Origin: Salinimicrobium sp049680855
Lineage (GTDB): Bacteria; Bacteroidota; Bacteroidia; Flavobacteriales; Flavobacteriaceae
DNA: 64,000 nt
Assembly: GCF_049680855.1 (NCBI RefSeq)
Contig: NZ_JBMPGS010000002.1
Location: 1,011,693-1,075,692 of the forward strand
Direction of reading: 5' to 3'
This document shows positions 18,114 through 26,967 of this stretch, one piece after another. Position numbers and translations under genes: made by a program. The first letter of the stretch is position 1. Each line of letters begins with the position of its first letter. The notes below the pieces were generated by a model. That model did no database searches, was not told the origin of the DNA, and saw nothing but the letters and a program-made list of their open reading frames with translations.

Positions 18114-19010
18114 ATGACCAAAAGAATCTCCGTTACCGTACTTTTCTTATTGATTATCATTTCTTGTTGCTGGTTTTTTCTAAAGGGAAAAGATTTTTAT
18201 GAAACAAGTTTTGAAACTTCCGTAGCACCGGGCGTGGTCTACGAGAAAATCTCAAGCTGGAAGTTCAAAAAATTTCGAGAGGTAGAAATGGTGCAAAAAA
18301 TGCCATTTTACTCTATCAGGCAGAAAATAGATTTTAGAAAAGAAACTACTTTCCTGTACTGGAGTTTTATTCCTTTAAATGATTCAATAACCCAGGTGAA
18401 ATTGAAAGCAGTATCGGCCAATTCTTCTTTTAAAGATCGATTAAAAAGATTATTCAAAAATGACAGATTGGAGCAAAGTTTGGAAACAGAAGTTGCGCAA
18501 CTGCAGGAAACCCTGATTTCTGATAAATCCCTTTATTCTGTTGACATAAACGGAAAAAGCATTTCTCCCGAAAGTACCTGCGCCTGTATTTCATTGAACG
18601 GCAAAACTGACGAAAAAGCTTTCAAAATGATGATAAGCATTGATCATCTTTCCAATTTTGTTTTGAAGCACGAGCTGGAAACTACTGGTCGCCCAAGGGT
18701 GGTTGTTCAAAAATGGGATTTAGAAAAAGATTTTATGGCCTTTGATTTTTGTTTTCCTGTGATGCCAGAGAAACAGCCTCAGCACCCATTGATTTTTTTC
18801 AGGAAAATTCCTGCTCTTCCTTCATTTAAAGCCACTTTTAAGGGAAATTACATGTTTTCCCATTTCGGCTGGTATGAATTGATGAATTATGCCCAACAAA
18901 ACGATTTTGAAATCCAGCCTATTCCGCAGGAAATTTTTTATGACAACCCGGAAATGGGAGGAGATTCCCGAAACTGGAAAGCAGAAATTTTTCTTCCAAT
19001 AAAGCAATAA
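18114..19010 (+). CDS. Membrane-anchored SRPBCC-like plus GyrI/AraC effector-binding-like protein
   Basis: 298 aa. A short N-terminal hydrophobic helix (VTVLFLLIIISCCWFF) anchors or exports the protein. Residues 30-140 resemble an SRPBCC/START-type fold (ETSVAPGVVYEKISSW, FLYWSFIPLNDSITQVKL). The C-terminal 150 residues end in a pattern seen in GyrI-like/AraC effector-binding domains (FKGNYMFSHFGWYELMNYA, then EIFLPIK). This pairing is common in Bacteroidota and normally lacks a DNA-binding domain, suggesting small-molecule binding at the envelope. The ATG directly follows the stop of the haloperoxidase-like gene, so it is the last gene of this cassette. Confidence 0.72.
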   Translation: MTKRISVTVLFLLIIISCCWFFLKGKDFYETSFETSVAPGVVYEKISSWKFKKFREVEMVQKMPFYSIRQKIDFRKETTFLYWSFIPLNDSITQVKLKAVSANSSFKDRLKRLFKNDRLEQSLETEVAQLQETLISDKSLYSVDINGKSISPESTCACISLNGKTDEKAFKMMISIDHLSNFVLKHELETTGRPRVVVQKWDLEKDFMAFDFCFPVMPEKQPQHPLIFFRKIPALPSFKATFKGNYMFSHFGWYELMNYAQQNDFEIQPIPQEIFYDNPEMGGDSRNWKAEIFLPIKQ

Positions 19011-19036
19011 AAAAGGTGCTCTAAAAGCACCTTTTT
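19011..19036. terminator. Bidirectional terminator
   Basis: AAAAGGTGCT / CTAAA / AGCACCTTTTT: a 10-bp hairpin with A and T tracts on either side, serving the convergent genes ending at 19010 and 19059. Confidence 0.85.
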
Positions 19037-19058
19037 CGAATATAATTCAAAAACAATT

Positions 19059-19706
19059 TTATAAAGACATTGCTTTTCCATTATTGCCAAGTTCTTCGGT
19101 GGTGGCACATGCAATGTACGTTCCCGGAATTGGATCGTACCACATAACATTTTCACCTATTTCCTCACTGGTCTTCCATGCCCATATCCCAAGGTCGCGA
19201 ACTTCCTGTAAATAGGCCCTCGAACCTTCCTTGAATGACATTACCTCTTCAGGGTCCTTGTTAAGCGGGTCCTGAGTCTCTGTTTCTCTTTCTACTCTGC
19301 GTTTTTCTTCGGCGGGAGTGGTTTTTAAATATTCCTTTATCATTTCATCAAACTCCTCTGTGGTTCCCTCGCCTATTTCTTTGTCATACGTATCTTTAAA
19401 TGCTGCGGCAAAATGATCGGCATTTTGTGTGAAATTCTTTTGGCGTTCTTCGGGAGCAACTTCGTTCATATAAGAATCAATAAACCTGGCCAGGTTAAGA
19501 TCGTTTGCACCAGGAGTATCTGTTGAAGGTAAGATTACTTCGAGGATCTCTTTAAGCGCAAAACCGTTTGCAGCACTCAAAAAGGTTGGTTGCCAATCAT
19601 ATTCCGGATCGTTTTTACAGCTCTGTAGTAATCCGAAGGTTGTTGGCCCCACCACTAAAAATCCTGCTCCTAATCCTAGATTTTTTAATGCTTGTCTTCT
19701 ATTCAT
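19059..19706 (-). CDS. Gluconate 2-dehydrogenase subunit 3-family protein (Tat-exported small subunit)
   Basis: 215 aa. It begins MNRRQALKNLGLGAGFLVVG, a twin-arginine-like signal (here NRRQALK), followed by a Cys that may be lipidated. The mature part matches the small (gamma) subunit of membrane FAD dehydrogenases, including LKEILEVILPSTDTPGA. In characterised enzymes this subunit is needed to export and mature the partner flavoprotein, which has no signal peptide of its own. That fits here: the GMC gene upstream ends 9 bp before this start and lacks an export signal. Periplasmic location is predicted for the pair. Confidence 0.88.
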   Translation of the reverse strand: MNRRQALKNLGLGAGFLVVGPTTFGLLQSCKNDPEYDWQPTFLSAANGFALKEILEVILPSTDTPGANDLNLARFIDSYMNEVAPEERQKNFTQNADHFAAAFKDTYDKEIGEGTTEEFDEMIKEYLKTTPAEEKRRVERETETQDPLNKDPEEVMSFKEGSRAYLQEVRDLGIWAWKTSEEIGENVMWYDPIPGTYIACATTEELGNNGKAMSL

Positions 19707-19715
19707 AATATAAGT

Positions 19716-21416
19716 TTAAGCGTTGGATTTTTTAAAGTTTTTAGAGGCATGATCTGCAGCACGTGCGGTCATTGCCATATAAGTTAAGGAAGGGTTCTGG
19801 TTACCTGAAGAGGTCATAAAGGAACCATCTGTCACATACACATTAGGAACATCATGCACCTGGTTATTCCCATTTAAAACGGACGTCTTTCTGTCTCGTC
19901 CCATTCTGGCAGTTCCCATTTCATGAATTCCAAGTCCGGGAGCTCCCAATCTATCTACAGGATTGATATCTTTAAATCCGGCTTTGTCTAGCATCGCAAC
20001 TGCCTGCTCAATCATATCTTTCCGCATTTTTAGCTCGTTTTCCTTGAATTCGGCATCGAAAGTTACTGTAGGTAATCCCCATTCATCAAGTTTATCATAG
20101 TCGAGGATCATACGGTTTTCATGGTAGGGTAAGGTTTCCCCAAAACCTGTAAGACCCATGGTCCAGCCACCTGGTTGCACTATGGCCTCCTTGAGTTCTT
20201 TTCCATAGCCAAGTTCTGCCACTGATTGTGTCCAGTCTCCTCGGCTTGCACCACCCTGGTACCCGTAACCACGAAGGAAAGGCATTTTTTCGGAATCATT
20301 TAGATTTCGGAATCGCGGAATAAAGATTCCATTAGGTTTTCGTCCTTTATAATATTTATCTTCAAAACCATCGTATTTCCCGGAGGCACCGGCCATAAAA
20401 TGATGATCCATCACATTATGTCCAAGTTCCCCGCTGTCATTTCCCATTCCATCAGGAAATCTGTCAGATTTGGATTGCATTAAAATACTTGTAGATGCAA
20501 TTGCTGAAGCACAAAGAAATATAACGTTGGCTTTATATTCCTGTACTTCTCCTGTTTCAGCATCTGTAAGCTTTATACCTGTTGCTTTCTTTGTCTCGGC
20601 ATCATAAAGAACTTCATGAACAATAGAATTGGGACGCAAAGTCATGTTCCCGGTGCGTTCGGCAGCCGGTAAAGTAGAAGCATTACTGCTAAAATATGCC
20701 CCATAAGGACACCCGCGAATACATCTGTTTCGATATTGACAGGGAGAACGTCCTTCAAAAGATTTTTCTCCTGTAGTAATATGTGCTACCCGCCCCGGAG
20801 TTAAAACTCTTCCGAAGTTATCGGCCATACTTTTCTTAAGATGATCTTCAACACAGTTTAGCTCCATGGGAGGAAGAACCTTACCATTAGGAAAATGAGG
20901 AAGACCAAGATTTTCACCACTTACTCCTATATATGATTCAACATAGTCATACCATGGCGCAATATCTTTGTAGCGAATAGGCCAGTCTACCGCAATACCA
21001 TCTTTTTTATTACCTTCAAAATCGAGATCGGTCAACCTGTAACTGTGACGCCCCCACATAATTGACCTTCCACCTACGTGGTAACCACGCATCCAGTCGA
21101 AGCGCTTGATTTCGTTATAAGGATGTTTAAGGTCATTTACAAACCAATGCCGACTGGCTTCATTGGTGGTATAGCCAGTTCTTGATTGTTTGTGCTGCTT
21201 CTTCTCTTCTTCTCGTGTAAGTTGTCCCTTGTATTTGAAATCCCATGGATCTTTGTGCATCGTTGGATAATCTTCAACATGTTTCACCATTGGACCTCTT
21301 TCGAGCACCAGGGTTTTAAAACCTTTCTCGCATAATTCTTTAGCAGCCCAACCACCGCTTATACCTGTACCTACAACTATAGCATCATAGGAATCGTTTT
21401 CGTAAAATTTACTCAC
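19716..21416 (-). CDS. GMC-family FAD dehydrogenase, catalytic subunit (glucoside/sugar 3-dehydrogenase type)
   Basis: 566 aa. The N-terminal Rossmann motif VVGTGISGGWAAKELCEKG binds FAD. Cys226, Cys232 and Cys236 form C-x5-C-x3-C (CQYRNRCIRGC), the spacing that holds a 3Fe-4S cluster in bacterial FAD glucose dehydrogenase. The C-terminal part has HEMGTARMG and GNQNPSLTYMA, supplying the GMC active-site His and Asn. No signal peptide; export probably rides on the Tat small subunit encoded 9 bp downstream. Together with the DUF1080, isomerase and Gfo/Idh genes across the divergent promoter region, oxidation of a sugar or glycoside at C3 is the best inference. The cytochrome c subunit of related enzymes is not encoded nearby. 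Confidence 0.88.
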   Translation of the reverse strand: MSKFYENDSYDAIVVGTGISGGWAAKELCEKGFKTLVLERGPMVKHVEDYPTMHKDPWDFKYKGQLTREEEKKQHKQSRTGYTTNEASRHWFVNDLKHPYNEIKRFDWMRGYHVGGRSIMWGRHSYRLTDLDFEGNKKDGIAVDWPIRYKDIAPWYDYVESYIGVSGENLGLPHFPNGKVLPPMELNCVEDHLKKSMADNFGRVLTPGRVAHITTGEKSFEGRSPCQYRNRCIRGCPYGAYFSSNASTLPAAERTGNMTLRPNSIVHEVLYDAETKKATGIKLTDAETGEVQEYKANVIFLCASAIASTSILMQSKSDRFPDGMGNDSGELGHNVMDHHFMAGASGKYDGFEDKYYKGRKPNGIFIPRFRNLNDSEKMPFLRGYGYQGGASRGDWTQSVAELGYGKELKEAIVQPGGWTMGLTGFGETLPYHENRMILDYDKLDEWGLPTVTFDAEFKENELKMRKDMIEQAVAMLDKAGFKDINPVDRLGAPGLGIHEMGTARMGRDRKTSVLNGNNQVHDVPNVYVTDGSFMTSSGNQNPSLTYMAMTARAADHASKNFKKSNA

Positions 21417-21459
21417 AATTCTTTAATTAGTTAATGTTTTTAGTTCTTTGCCTTGCAAC

Positions 21460-21467
21460 CAAATATA
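21460..21467 (-). promoter_or_regulatory. Candidate -7 box for the GMC/subunit 3 operon
   Basis: Minus-strand TATATTTG matches TAnnTTTG exactly, 44 bp ahead of the GMC start. No TTG is seen at the expected -33 distance, so this is a one-box prediction. Confidence 0.35.
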
Positions 21468-21569
21468 TAAATTTATAGGTATTATTTTACCCCTTTGAAA
21501 AAAATCTTACATTTAAGATCAGAAAAAATCAACTATATTGCTTAATTAATAAACCTTAACAAAGAATTT

Positions 21570-22583
21570 ATGACAAAGAATTTACTCTTACGGTCGCGTT
21601 TGCTCATTCTTTCAATGGCATTAGCAGCAGGTGTTATTTCCTGTAAAAATGAAAAGCAGGAAGAACAGCAAGCAGAATCGGAATTAGCAAATGCACAGGA
21701 GAACAGTGAAGAATTATTTTTTGATATTTCCCTTGCACAATGGTCCTTAAGCAAACCTATTCTTGAAGGAGAACTGGATCCTATGGATTTTGCTGAAAAA
21801 GCCAGTGAAATGGGCTTCGACGGAATTGAATATGTTAGTCAGCTTTACACCCCTCTTTATAAAGATTCTGCAAATCCAAAAGAAGCCTTACAAACAGTTT
21901 TAGACACCTTAAAAGCAAGAAGTGAACAATACGGTGTTGAGAATGTATTGATCATGGTAGATAACGAAGGTGATTTGGCTTCCAATAGTGAAGAGGAAAG
22001 AAATGAAGCAGTCGAAAATCATAAAAAATGGGTGGATGCTGCCGAATACCTTGGAGCTCATTCTATTAGAGTAAATCTCTTTGGAAGTGAAGTTCCCGAA
22101 GAATGGCAGACCAACGCTGTAGACGGACTTTCAAAACTAGGGGAATACGCTGCCGGAAAGGACATTAATGTGTTAGTAGAAAATCACGGCTATTTATCTT
22201 CCAATGCCCAGCTTCTTGTAGAAGTTATGGAGCAGGCAAACATGGAAAATGTAGGAACTTTGCCAGATTTTGGAAACTTTTGTCTTAAACGTGAAGGCGG
22301 CGAACGATGGGAAGCAGAGTGTGTTGAAGAATATCCAAAATATCAGGGAGTTGAAGAAATGATGGAATATGCAAAAGCCGTAAGCGCAAAGTCTTATGAT
22401 TTTAATGAAGCCGGGGACGAAACCACGATTGACTTTAAAAGAATGCTTGAAATCGTAAAAGATGCAGGCTACAGCGGGTACATTGGAATAGAATACGAAG
22501 GACCACGTCTTTCACCCGAAGAAGGAATCCTTGCTACAAAAAACCTGTTAGTCAAAGCCGGACAGGAATTATCAAATCAATAG
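21570..22583 (+). CDS. Lipoprotein sugar phosphate isomerase/epimerase-family TIM barrel
   Basis: 337 aa. An N-terminal signal with a lipobox-like GVISC near residue 25 and an acidic Glu/Gln linker point to a periplasmic lipoprotein, unusual for a family with many cytosolic members. The AP-endonuclease-2-like TIM barrel shows metal-ligand motifs: VENHG, LPDFGNFC and the C-terminal GIEYEGP. Such enzymes epimerise, isomerise or dehydrate keto sugars with a divalent metal. It is the first gene of a rightward operon and lies divergent from the sugar dehydrogenase, so it could act on the 3-keto product in the periplasm (inference). Confidence 0.85.
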   Translation: MTKNLLLRSRLLILSMALAAGVISCKNEKQEEQQAESELANAQENSEELFFDISLAQWSLSKPILEGELDPMDFAEKASEMGFDGIEYVSQLYTPLYKDSANPKEALQTVLDTLKARSEQYGVENVLIMVDNEGDLASNSEEERNEAVENHKKWVDAAEYLGAHSIRVNLFGSEVPEEWQTNAVDGLSKLGEYAAGKDINVLVENHGYLSSNAQLLVEVMEQANMENVGTLPDFGNFCLKREGGERWEAECVEEYPKYQGVEEMMEYAKAVSAKSYDFNEAGDETTIDFKRMLEIVKDAGYSGYIGIEYEGPRLSPEEGILATKNLLVKAGQELSNQ

Positions 22584-22598
22584 AATAACCAGCCAGCA

Positions 22599-23837
22599 AT
22601 GAAATACTCAGTTCGATTTCAACTATCCTCCATGATGTTTTTAGAATTCTTCATCTGGGGTGGATGGTTTGTAACACTTGGAACTTATTTAAGTTATAAT
22701 CTGGAAGCTACCGGTACCCAAACCGCAATGGCTTTCTCCACACAATCGTGGGGAGCAATTATCGCTCCCTTTATTATAGGGCTCATAGCCGATAGATTTT
22801 TTAATGCAGAGCGTATTTTGGGCTTCCTGCACCTGGTAGGTGCAGTGCTCTTATATATGATGTACGCTTCAGAAGATTTTAGTGCATTTTATCCGTATGT
22901 ACTGGGCTATATGATCATTTATATGCCTACCCTTGCTCTGGTAAACTCTATATCTTTTTACCAGATGAAAGATCCCGAAAAAGAATTCTCCGGAATTAGG
23001 GTATTTGGAACCATTGGATGGATTATTTCTGGATTAGTGATAAGCCTGGTATTTGGCTGGGATGCACCCGAAGCACGCCAGGAAGGAATGCTGAAGTACA
23101 CCTTTTTGATGGTTTCAATCGCTTCGGCATTACTGGGAATTTTGAGTTTTACTTTACCCAAAACACCTCCAAGCAGCAAAGGAGAAAAAGTAACTTTATC
23201 TGATATATTAGGACTGGAAGCACTTGCTTTATTAAAAGGAAGAAACTTCCTCATGTTCTTTATCTCTTCTATTCTAATTTGTATTCCGCTGGCGTTTTAT
23301 TACCAGAATGCAAACCCATTTTTATCGGAAGTAGGTATGGAAGACCCAACGGCCATGATGACCATTGGACAAATTTCAGAAGCACTTTTCCTTCTGTTGC
23401 TTCCGTTCTTCTTCAAAAAATTCGGCTTCAAAATGACACTTTTGGCAGGTATGCTGGCGTGGGTGTTACGTTACCTTTTATTCGCCTATGGAAATGCCGG
23501 AGAACTGGTTTACATGTTGATCATAGGAATCGCACTCCACGGAATTTGCTACGACTTCTTCTTTGTTTCAGGACAAATCTATACCGATTCTAAAGCAGGA
23601 CCGAAGATTAAAAGTGCCGCGCAGGGCTTGATTACACTGGCAACCTATGGTGTAGGAATGTTGGTGGGATTCTGGGTTGCCGGACAAATCAGCGATATGT
23701 ATGTAAATGCCGATGGCGCACATGACTGGGAACAAATTTGGATAGTTCCTGCAGGTTTTGCCTTTGCGGTTATGATCATTTTTTCTATTTTCTTTAAAAA
23801 TGAGAAGCTTGATAAAAAAGCAATAGACAAGATCTAA
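22599..23837 (+). CDS. MFS permease, nucleoside:H+ symporter-like (NupG/XapB type)
   Basis: 412 aa inner-membrane protein with about 12 hydrophobic segments. Start MKYSVRFQLSSMMFLEFFIW and the following GGWFVTLGTYL are typical of the nucleoside/H+ symporter branch of the MFS, often annotated nucleoside permease in Bacteroidota. In this operon, between isomerase and Gfo/Idh oxidoreductase genes, the cargo is more likely a (keto-)sugar than a nucleoside; that is inference from context. The gap from the upstream gene is 15 bp. Confidence 0.85.
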   Translation: MKYSVRFQLSSMMFLEFFIWGGWFVTLGTYLSYNLEATGTQTAMAFSTQSWGAIIAPFIIGLIADRFFNAERILGFLHLVGAVLLYMMYASEDFSAFYPYVLGYMIIYMPTLALVNSISFYQMKDPEKEFSGIRVFGTIGWIISGLVISLVFGWDAPEARQEGMLKYTFLMVSIASALLGILSFTLPKTPPSSKGEKVTLSDILGLEALALLKGRNFLMFFISSILICIPLAFYYQNANPFLSEVGMEDPTAMMTIGQISEALFLLLLPFFFKKFGFKMTLLAGMLAWVLRYLLFAYGNAGELVYMLIIGIALHGICYDFFFVSGQIYTDSKAGPKIKSAAQGLITLATYGVGMLVGFWVAGQISDMYVNADGAHDWEQIWIVPAGFAFAVMIIFSIFFKNEKLDKKAIDKI

Positions 23838-23860
23838 TCAAATAAAATAAAGCATAATAC

Positions 23861-25000
23861 ATGAGTTCAAAAATTAAACTAGGTATTCTGGGTGGCGGTG
23901 GAGATTCTTTAATTGGAATCTTACACCGCGTGGCTTCTACAATGTACGATCGCTATGAAGTTGTTGGAGGAGTTTTTAATCCGGAATATGATGAGAGTAT
24001 AAAATTTGCTGAAGAAATTGGCATTCCCACCAACAGGATCTACAAAGATCTCGATCAACTTATTTCAGAAGAGAACGCCCTCCCGGAAGAAGAGAGAATG
24101 CAGGTAATTTCAATTCTTACTCCTAACTTTCTCCATTTTCCAATGGCAAAACAGCTGCTGGAGAATGGTTTTAATGTCATTTGCGAAAAGCCGATGACCA
24201 CTACCTATGAGGAGGCTAAAATTCTGGAAAAAACACTCGAACAGTCAAAAACCATCTTCGCTGTTACCTACACTTATACAGGTTACCCAATGATTCGGCA
24301 GATGAAGGAGATGATCGCTGCAGGAGAAATTGGCAAGGTTCAAAAAGTAGATGTACAATATTATCAGGGATGGATAAATCCTATTATTCACGATTCTGAA
24401 AAAAGAGCAAATACCTGGCGACTTGACCCAGAAAAATCTGGAATAAGCTGTTGCGTTGGGGATATTGGAACCCACGCCTATGACATGATCGAATATGTGA
24501 CGGGACTTGAAGTAAAGGAAATTCTGGCAGACCTAAATTATCTTTACGAAGATAATGTTATGGACATTGACGGCACCGTTTTACTTCGTTTTTCAGAACA
24601 CGTAAAAGGGGTGTTAAGATCTAGCCAGATCGCTACCGGAGAGGAAAATAATTTTGCTGTAAAGATCTACGGTGAAAAAGCAGGATTAAAATGGGAACAG
24701 GAAAATCCTAACTACCTCTACCTCCTGCAGGATGGAGAGCCAATGCGAGTTTTAAAGCCAGGGCATCCCTACAACAGCGCTCTGTCTCTTGACGGCACCA
24801 AACTTCCTCCGGGACATCCCGAAGGAATTTTCGATTCCATGGGCAATATTTATAAAGGTGTTGCAAAAGCCATTAATAAAGAAGATTATCATCCTGCTGA
24901 GTTTCCGACGATGAGAGACGGAATTCGAGGAATGAACTTTATTGAAAAAGCCGTGGAATCTCATAAAAATGGAAATGTTTGGGTGTCCATCACTGAATAA
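23861..25000 (+). CDS. Gfo/Idh/MocA-family NAD(P)-dependent oxidoreductase
   Basis: 379 aa, cytoplasmic. Rossmann start KLGILGGGGDSLIGI, the family EKPMTTTYEEA motif (Lys in the active site) and VGDIGTHAYDMIEYVTG, whose Asp and His are the usual catalytic positions. Enzymes of this family oxidise or reduce cyclitol and sugar hydroxyls or act on 3-keto glycosides. Its neighbours support a role in reducing or processing keto sugar brought in by the MFS permease. The gap to the upstream stop is 23 bp. Confidence 0.9.
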   Translation: MSSKIKLGILGGGGDSLIGILHRVASTMYDRYEVVGGVFNPEYDESIKFAEEIGIPTNRIYKDLDQLISEENALPEEERMQVISILTPNFLHFPMAKQLLENGFNVICEKPMTTTYEEAKILEKTLEQSKTIFAVTYTYTGYPMIRQMKEMIAAGEIGKVQKVDVQYYQGWINPIIHDSEKRANTWRLDPEKSGISCCVGDIGTHAYDMIEYVTGLEVKEILADLNYLYEDNVMDIDGTVLLRFSEHVKGVLRSSQIATGEENNFAVKIYGEKAGLKWEQENPNYLYLLQDGEPMRVLKPGHPYNSALSLDGTKLPPGHPEGIFDSMGNIYKGVAKAINKEDYHPAEFPTMRDGIRGMNFIEKAVESHKNGNVWVSITE

Positions 25001-25028
25001 TGTAATGTAACTAACAAAACAAATTTCA

Positions 25029-26084
25029 ATGAAAACTATAAAAGGACCTGCGGTATATTTAGCTCAGTTCATGGACGACAAACCACCGTTCAATTCACTG
25101 GACGGGTTATGTAAATGGGCAGCCGATTTAGGTTATAAAGGAATCCAGATCCCAACCTGGGAATCTGCTTTAATTGATCTTAAAAAAGCCGGGGAAAGTA
25201 AAACCTACTGCGATGAATTAAAAGGCAAGATCGAATCCTACGGATTAGAAGTTACCGAGCTGTGTACGCATTTACAGGGACAACTTGTAGCCGTACATCC
25301 TGCCTATGACATCATGTTCGACAATTTCGCGCCTGATGAATTTAAGAACAATCCTAAGAAAAGAACCGAATGGGCTGTAGAACAGCTAAAAAGTGCGGCC
25401 AAAGCCAGCCGGAATTTTGGGTTGGATGTACACGGTACGTTTAGCGGCTCCTTATTATGGCACACGGCCCATCCATGGCCGCAGCGCCCGGAAGGTTTAG
25501 TGGAAATGGGCTTTAAAGAACTGGCAGATCGCTGGCTCCCTATTCTGAATGAATTTGACGCCCAGGGAGTAGACGTTTGTTATGAAGTTCATCCGGGAGA
25601 AGATTTGCACGACGGTGTCACTTTTGAACGCTTCCTGGAGGCAACCGGAAATCATAAAAGAGTAAATCTACTTTATGATCCAAGCCATTTTGTGCTTCAG
25701 CAACTGGATTACATCACCTACATTGATCACTATCACGAGTTCATAAAAATGTTCCACGTCAAAGACGCCGAATTTAACCCTACCGGAAAGAAAGGAACTT
25801 TTGGAGGTTATGAAGATTGGATAGACAGGGCTGGGCGTTACAGGCACCCGGGAGACGGGCAGGTAGATTTTAAAACCATCTTTTCGAAACTCACACGTTA
25901 TGGTTGTGACGTGTGGGCCGTGATGGAATGGGAATGTTGTATAAAATCTCCGGAACAGGGAGCACGCGAAGGCGCAGGTTTTATTCAAAGCCATATCATT
26001 GAAGCTACAGAAAAGAAATTTGATGACTTTGCAGGAACCGAAATTGACGAACAAAAACTGAAACGAATATTAGGAACCAACTAA
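25029..26084 (+). CDS. Cytoplasmic sugar phosphate isomerase/epimerase-family TIM barrel
   Basis: 351 aa, no signal peptide. Metal-centre motifs typical of the xylose-isomerase-like barrel: CYEVHPGED (Glu), LLYDPSHF (Asp/His), MFHVKDAEF (His) and VMEWECC (Glu). This is a second paralogous family member in the same operon, this time cytosolic, so the two may act on either side of the inner membrane. Substrate unknown; a keto sugar or its glycoside is the contextual guess. The next gene starts 11 bp downstream. Confidence 0.87.
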   Translation: MKTIKGPAVYLAQFMDDKPPFNSLDGLCKWAADLGYKGIQIPTWESALIDLKKAGESKTYCDELKGKIESYGLEVTELCTHLQGQLVAVHPAYDIMFDNFAPDEFKNNPKKRTEWAVEQLKSAAKASRNFGLDVHGTFSGSLLWHTAHPWPQRPEGLVEMGFKELADRWLPILNEFDAQGVDVCYEVHPGEDLHDGVTFERFLEATGNHKRVNLLYDPSHFVLQQLDYITYIDHYHEFIKMFHVKDAEFNPTGKKGTFGGYEDWIDRAGRYRHPGDGQVDFKTIFSKLTRYGCDVWAVMEWECCIKSPEQGAREGAGFIQSHIIEATEKKFDDFAGTEIDEQKLKRILGTN

Positions 26085-26095
26085 ACCACACACCA

Positions 26096-26857
26096 ATGAA
26101 AAAAGTAAATGTACTCCTTTTGGCTTTAGCCGTTACTGCTGCCGGATGCCAGGATAACAAGAACCGGAACGAAGAAAGTGAAGTAGTAACAGAGACAGAA
26201 ACTCAGGAAATGGAAAACTCACAAGACCAGAATGAATGGCAGGTTCTTTTTGATGGAGAAAACCTCGACCATTGGAAAGCCTTCAACAGCGATTCCATTA
26301 CCCAGTGGCAAATAGAAGATAAAGCCCTTGTTTTTACTCCTTCCCAGGGCGAACGCAATGGTTCAGAAAACATCATTACAAAAAACACCTACACTAATTT
26401 CGAACTTTCTCTGGAATGGAAGATTTCAGAAAATGGGAATAGCGGAATCATGTGGGCAGTACAGGAAGGCGAAGAATACAATGAGCCTTACATCACCGGT
26501 CCTGAAATCCAGGTTCTGGATAACCAGGGGCATCCAGATGCCAAAAACGGTCCTATTCGCCAGGCAGGAGCTCTTTATGATCTTTCTGAACCTACAGAAG
26601 ATGTTACAAACCCTGCTGAAGAATGGAATGAAATGACCATCACCATCAATTACGAAGAAAATCGTGGATTGGTGACTTTGAACGGACAGCAAATCAATGA
26701 ATTTCCTTTAAAGGGAGAAGAATGGGATCAACTTGTTGGAAAGTCCAAGTTTAGTGACTGGGAAGATTTTGGTCAGCACAAAAATGGCCATATTGCTTTA
26801 CAGGATCACGGAGATAAAGTTTCATACAGGAACATTAAAATTCGGGAACTAGAATAA
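26096..26857 (+). CDS. DUF1080 (3-keto-disaccharide hydrolase-like) lipoprotein
   Basis: 253 aa. Lipobox near AAGCQD (Cys at about residue 18), then an acidic linker, then one DUF1080 domain, a jelly-roll related to concanavalin-type folds: WQVLFDGENLDHW, NFELSLEWKISENGNSGIMW, GPEIQVLDNQGHPD and GHIALQDHGDKVSYRNIKI. Members of this family are known to cleave 3-keto glycosides. As the last gene of the operon divergent from a C3-type sugar dehydrogenase, it completes a plausible oxidise-then-cleave route. The stop is followed by one of the recurring AAAAATGnC motifs and a strong terminator. Confidence 0.9.
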   Translation: MKKVNVLLLALAVTAAGCQDNKNRNEESEVVTETETQEMENSQDQNEWQVLFDGENLDHWKAFNSDSITQWQIEDKALVFTPSQGERNGSENIITKNTYTNFELSLEWKISENGNSGIMWAVQEGEEYNEPYITGPEIQVLDNQGHPDAKNGPIRQAGALYDLSEPTEDVTNPAEEWNEMTITINYEENRGLVTLNGQQINEFPLKGEEWDQLVGKSKFSDWEDFGQHKNGHIALQDHGDKVSYRNIKIRELE

Positions 26858-26873
26858 AAAATGCCCTTTTTGA
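26856..26873. repeat. Near-palindromic motif copy
   Basis: AAAAAATGCCCTTTTTGA starting at the DUF1080 stop codon, upstream of the terminator. Confidence 0.4.
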
Positions 26874-26880
26874 CTAACTT

Positions 26881-26911
26881 AAAAGCTGCATAAGTATATG
26901 CAGCTTTTTTT
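26881..26911 (+). terminator. Strong terminator after the keto-sugar operon
   Basis: 12-bp perfect stem AAAAGCTGCATA / AGTA / TATGCAGCTTTT followed by further T residues. Confidence 0.9.
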
Positions 26912-26967
26912 ATTCCGTTTTTGTATTCACTAAATTCAATTAACTTATTTCAGAAAAATAATTGCAC

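Noticed and set aside
22599..23837. Firm assignment as a nucleoside transporter
   Set aside because: The family resemblance is real, but the neighbours are sugar enzymes, so substrate was left open.
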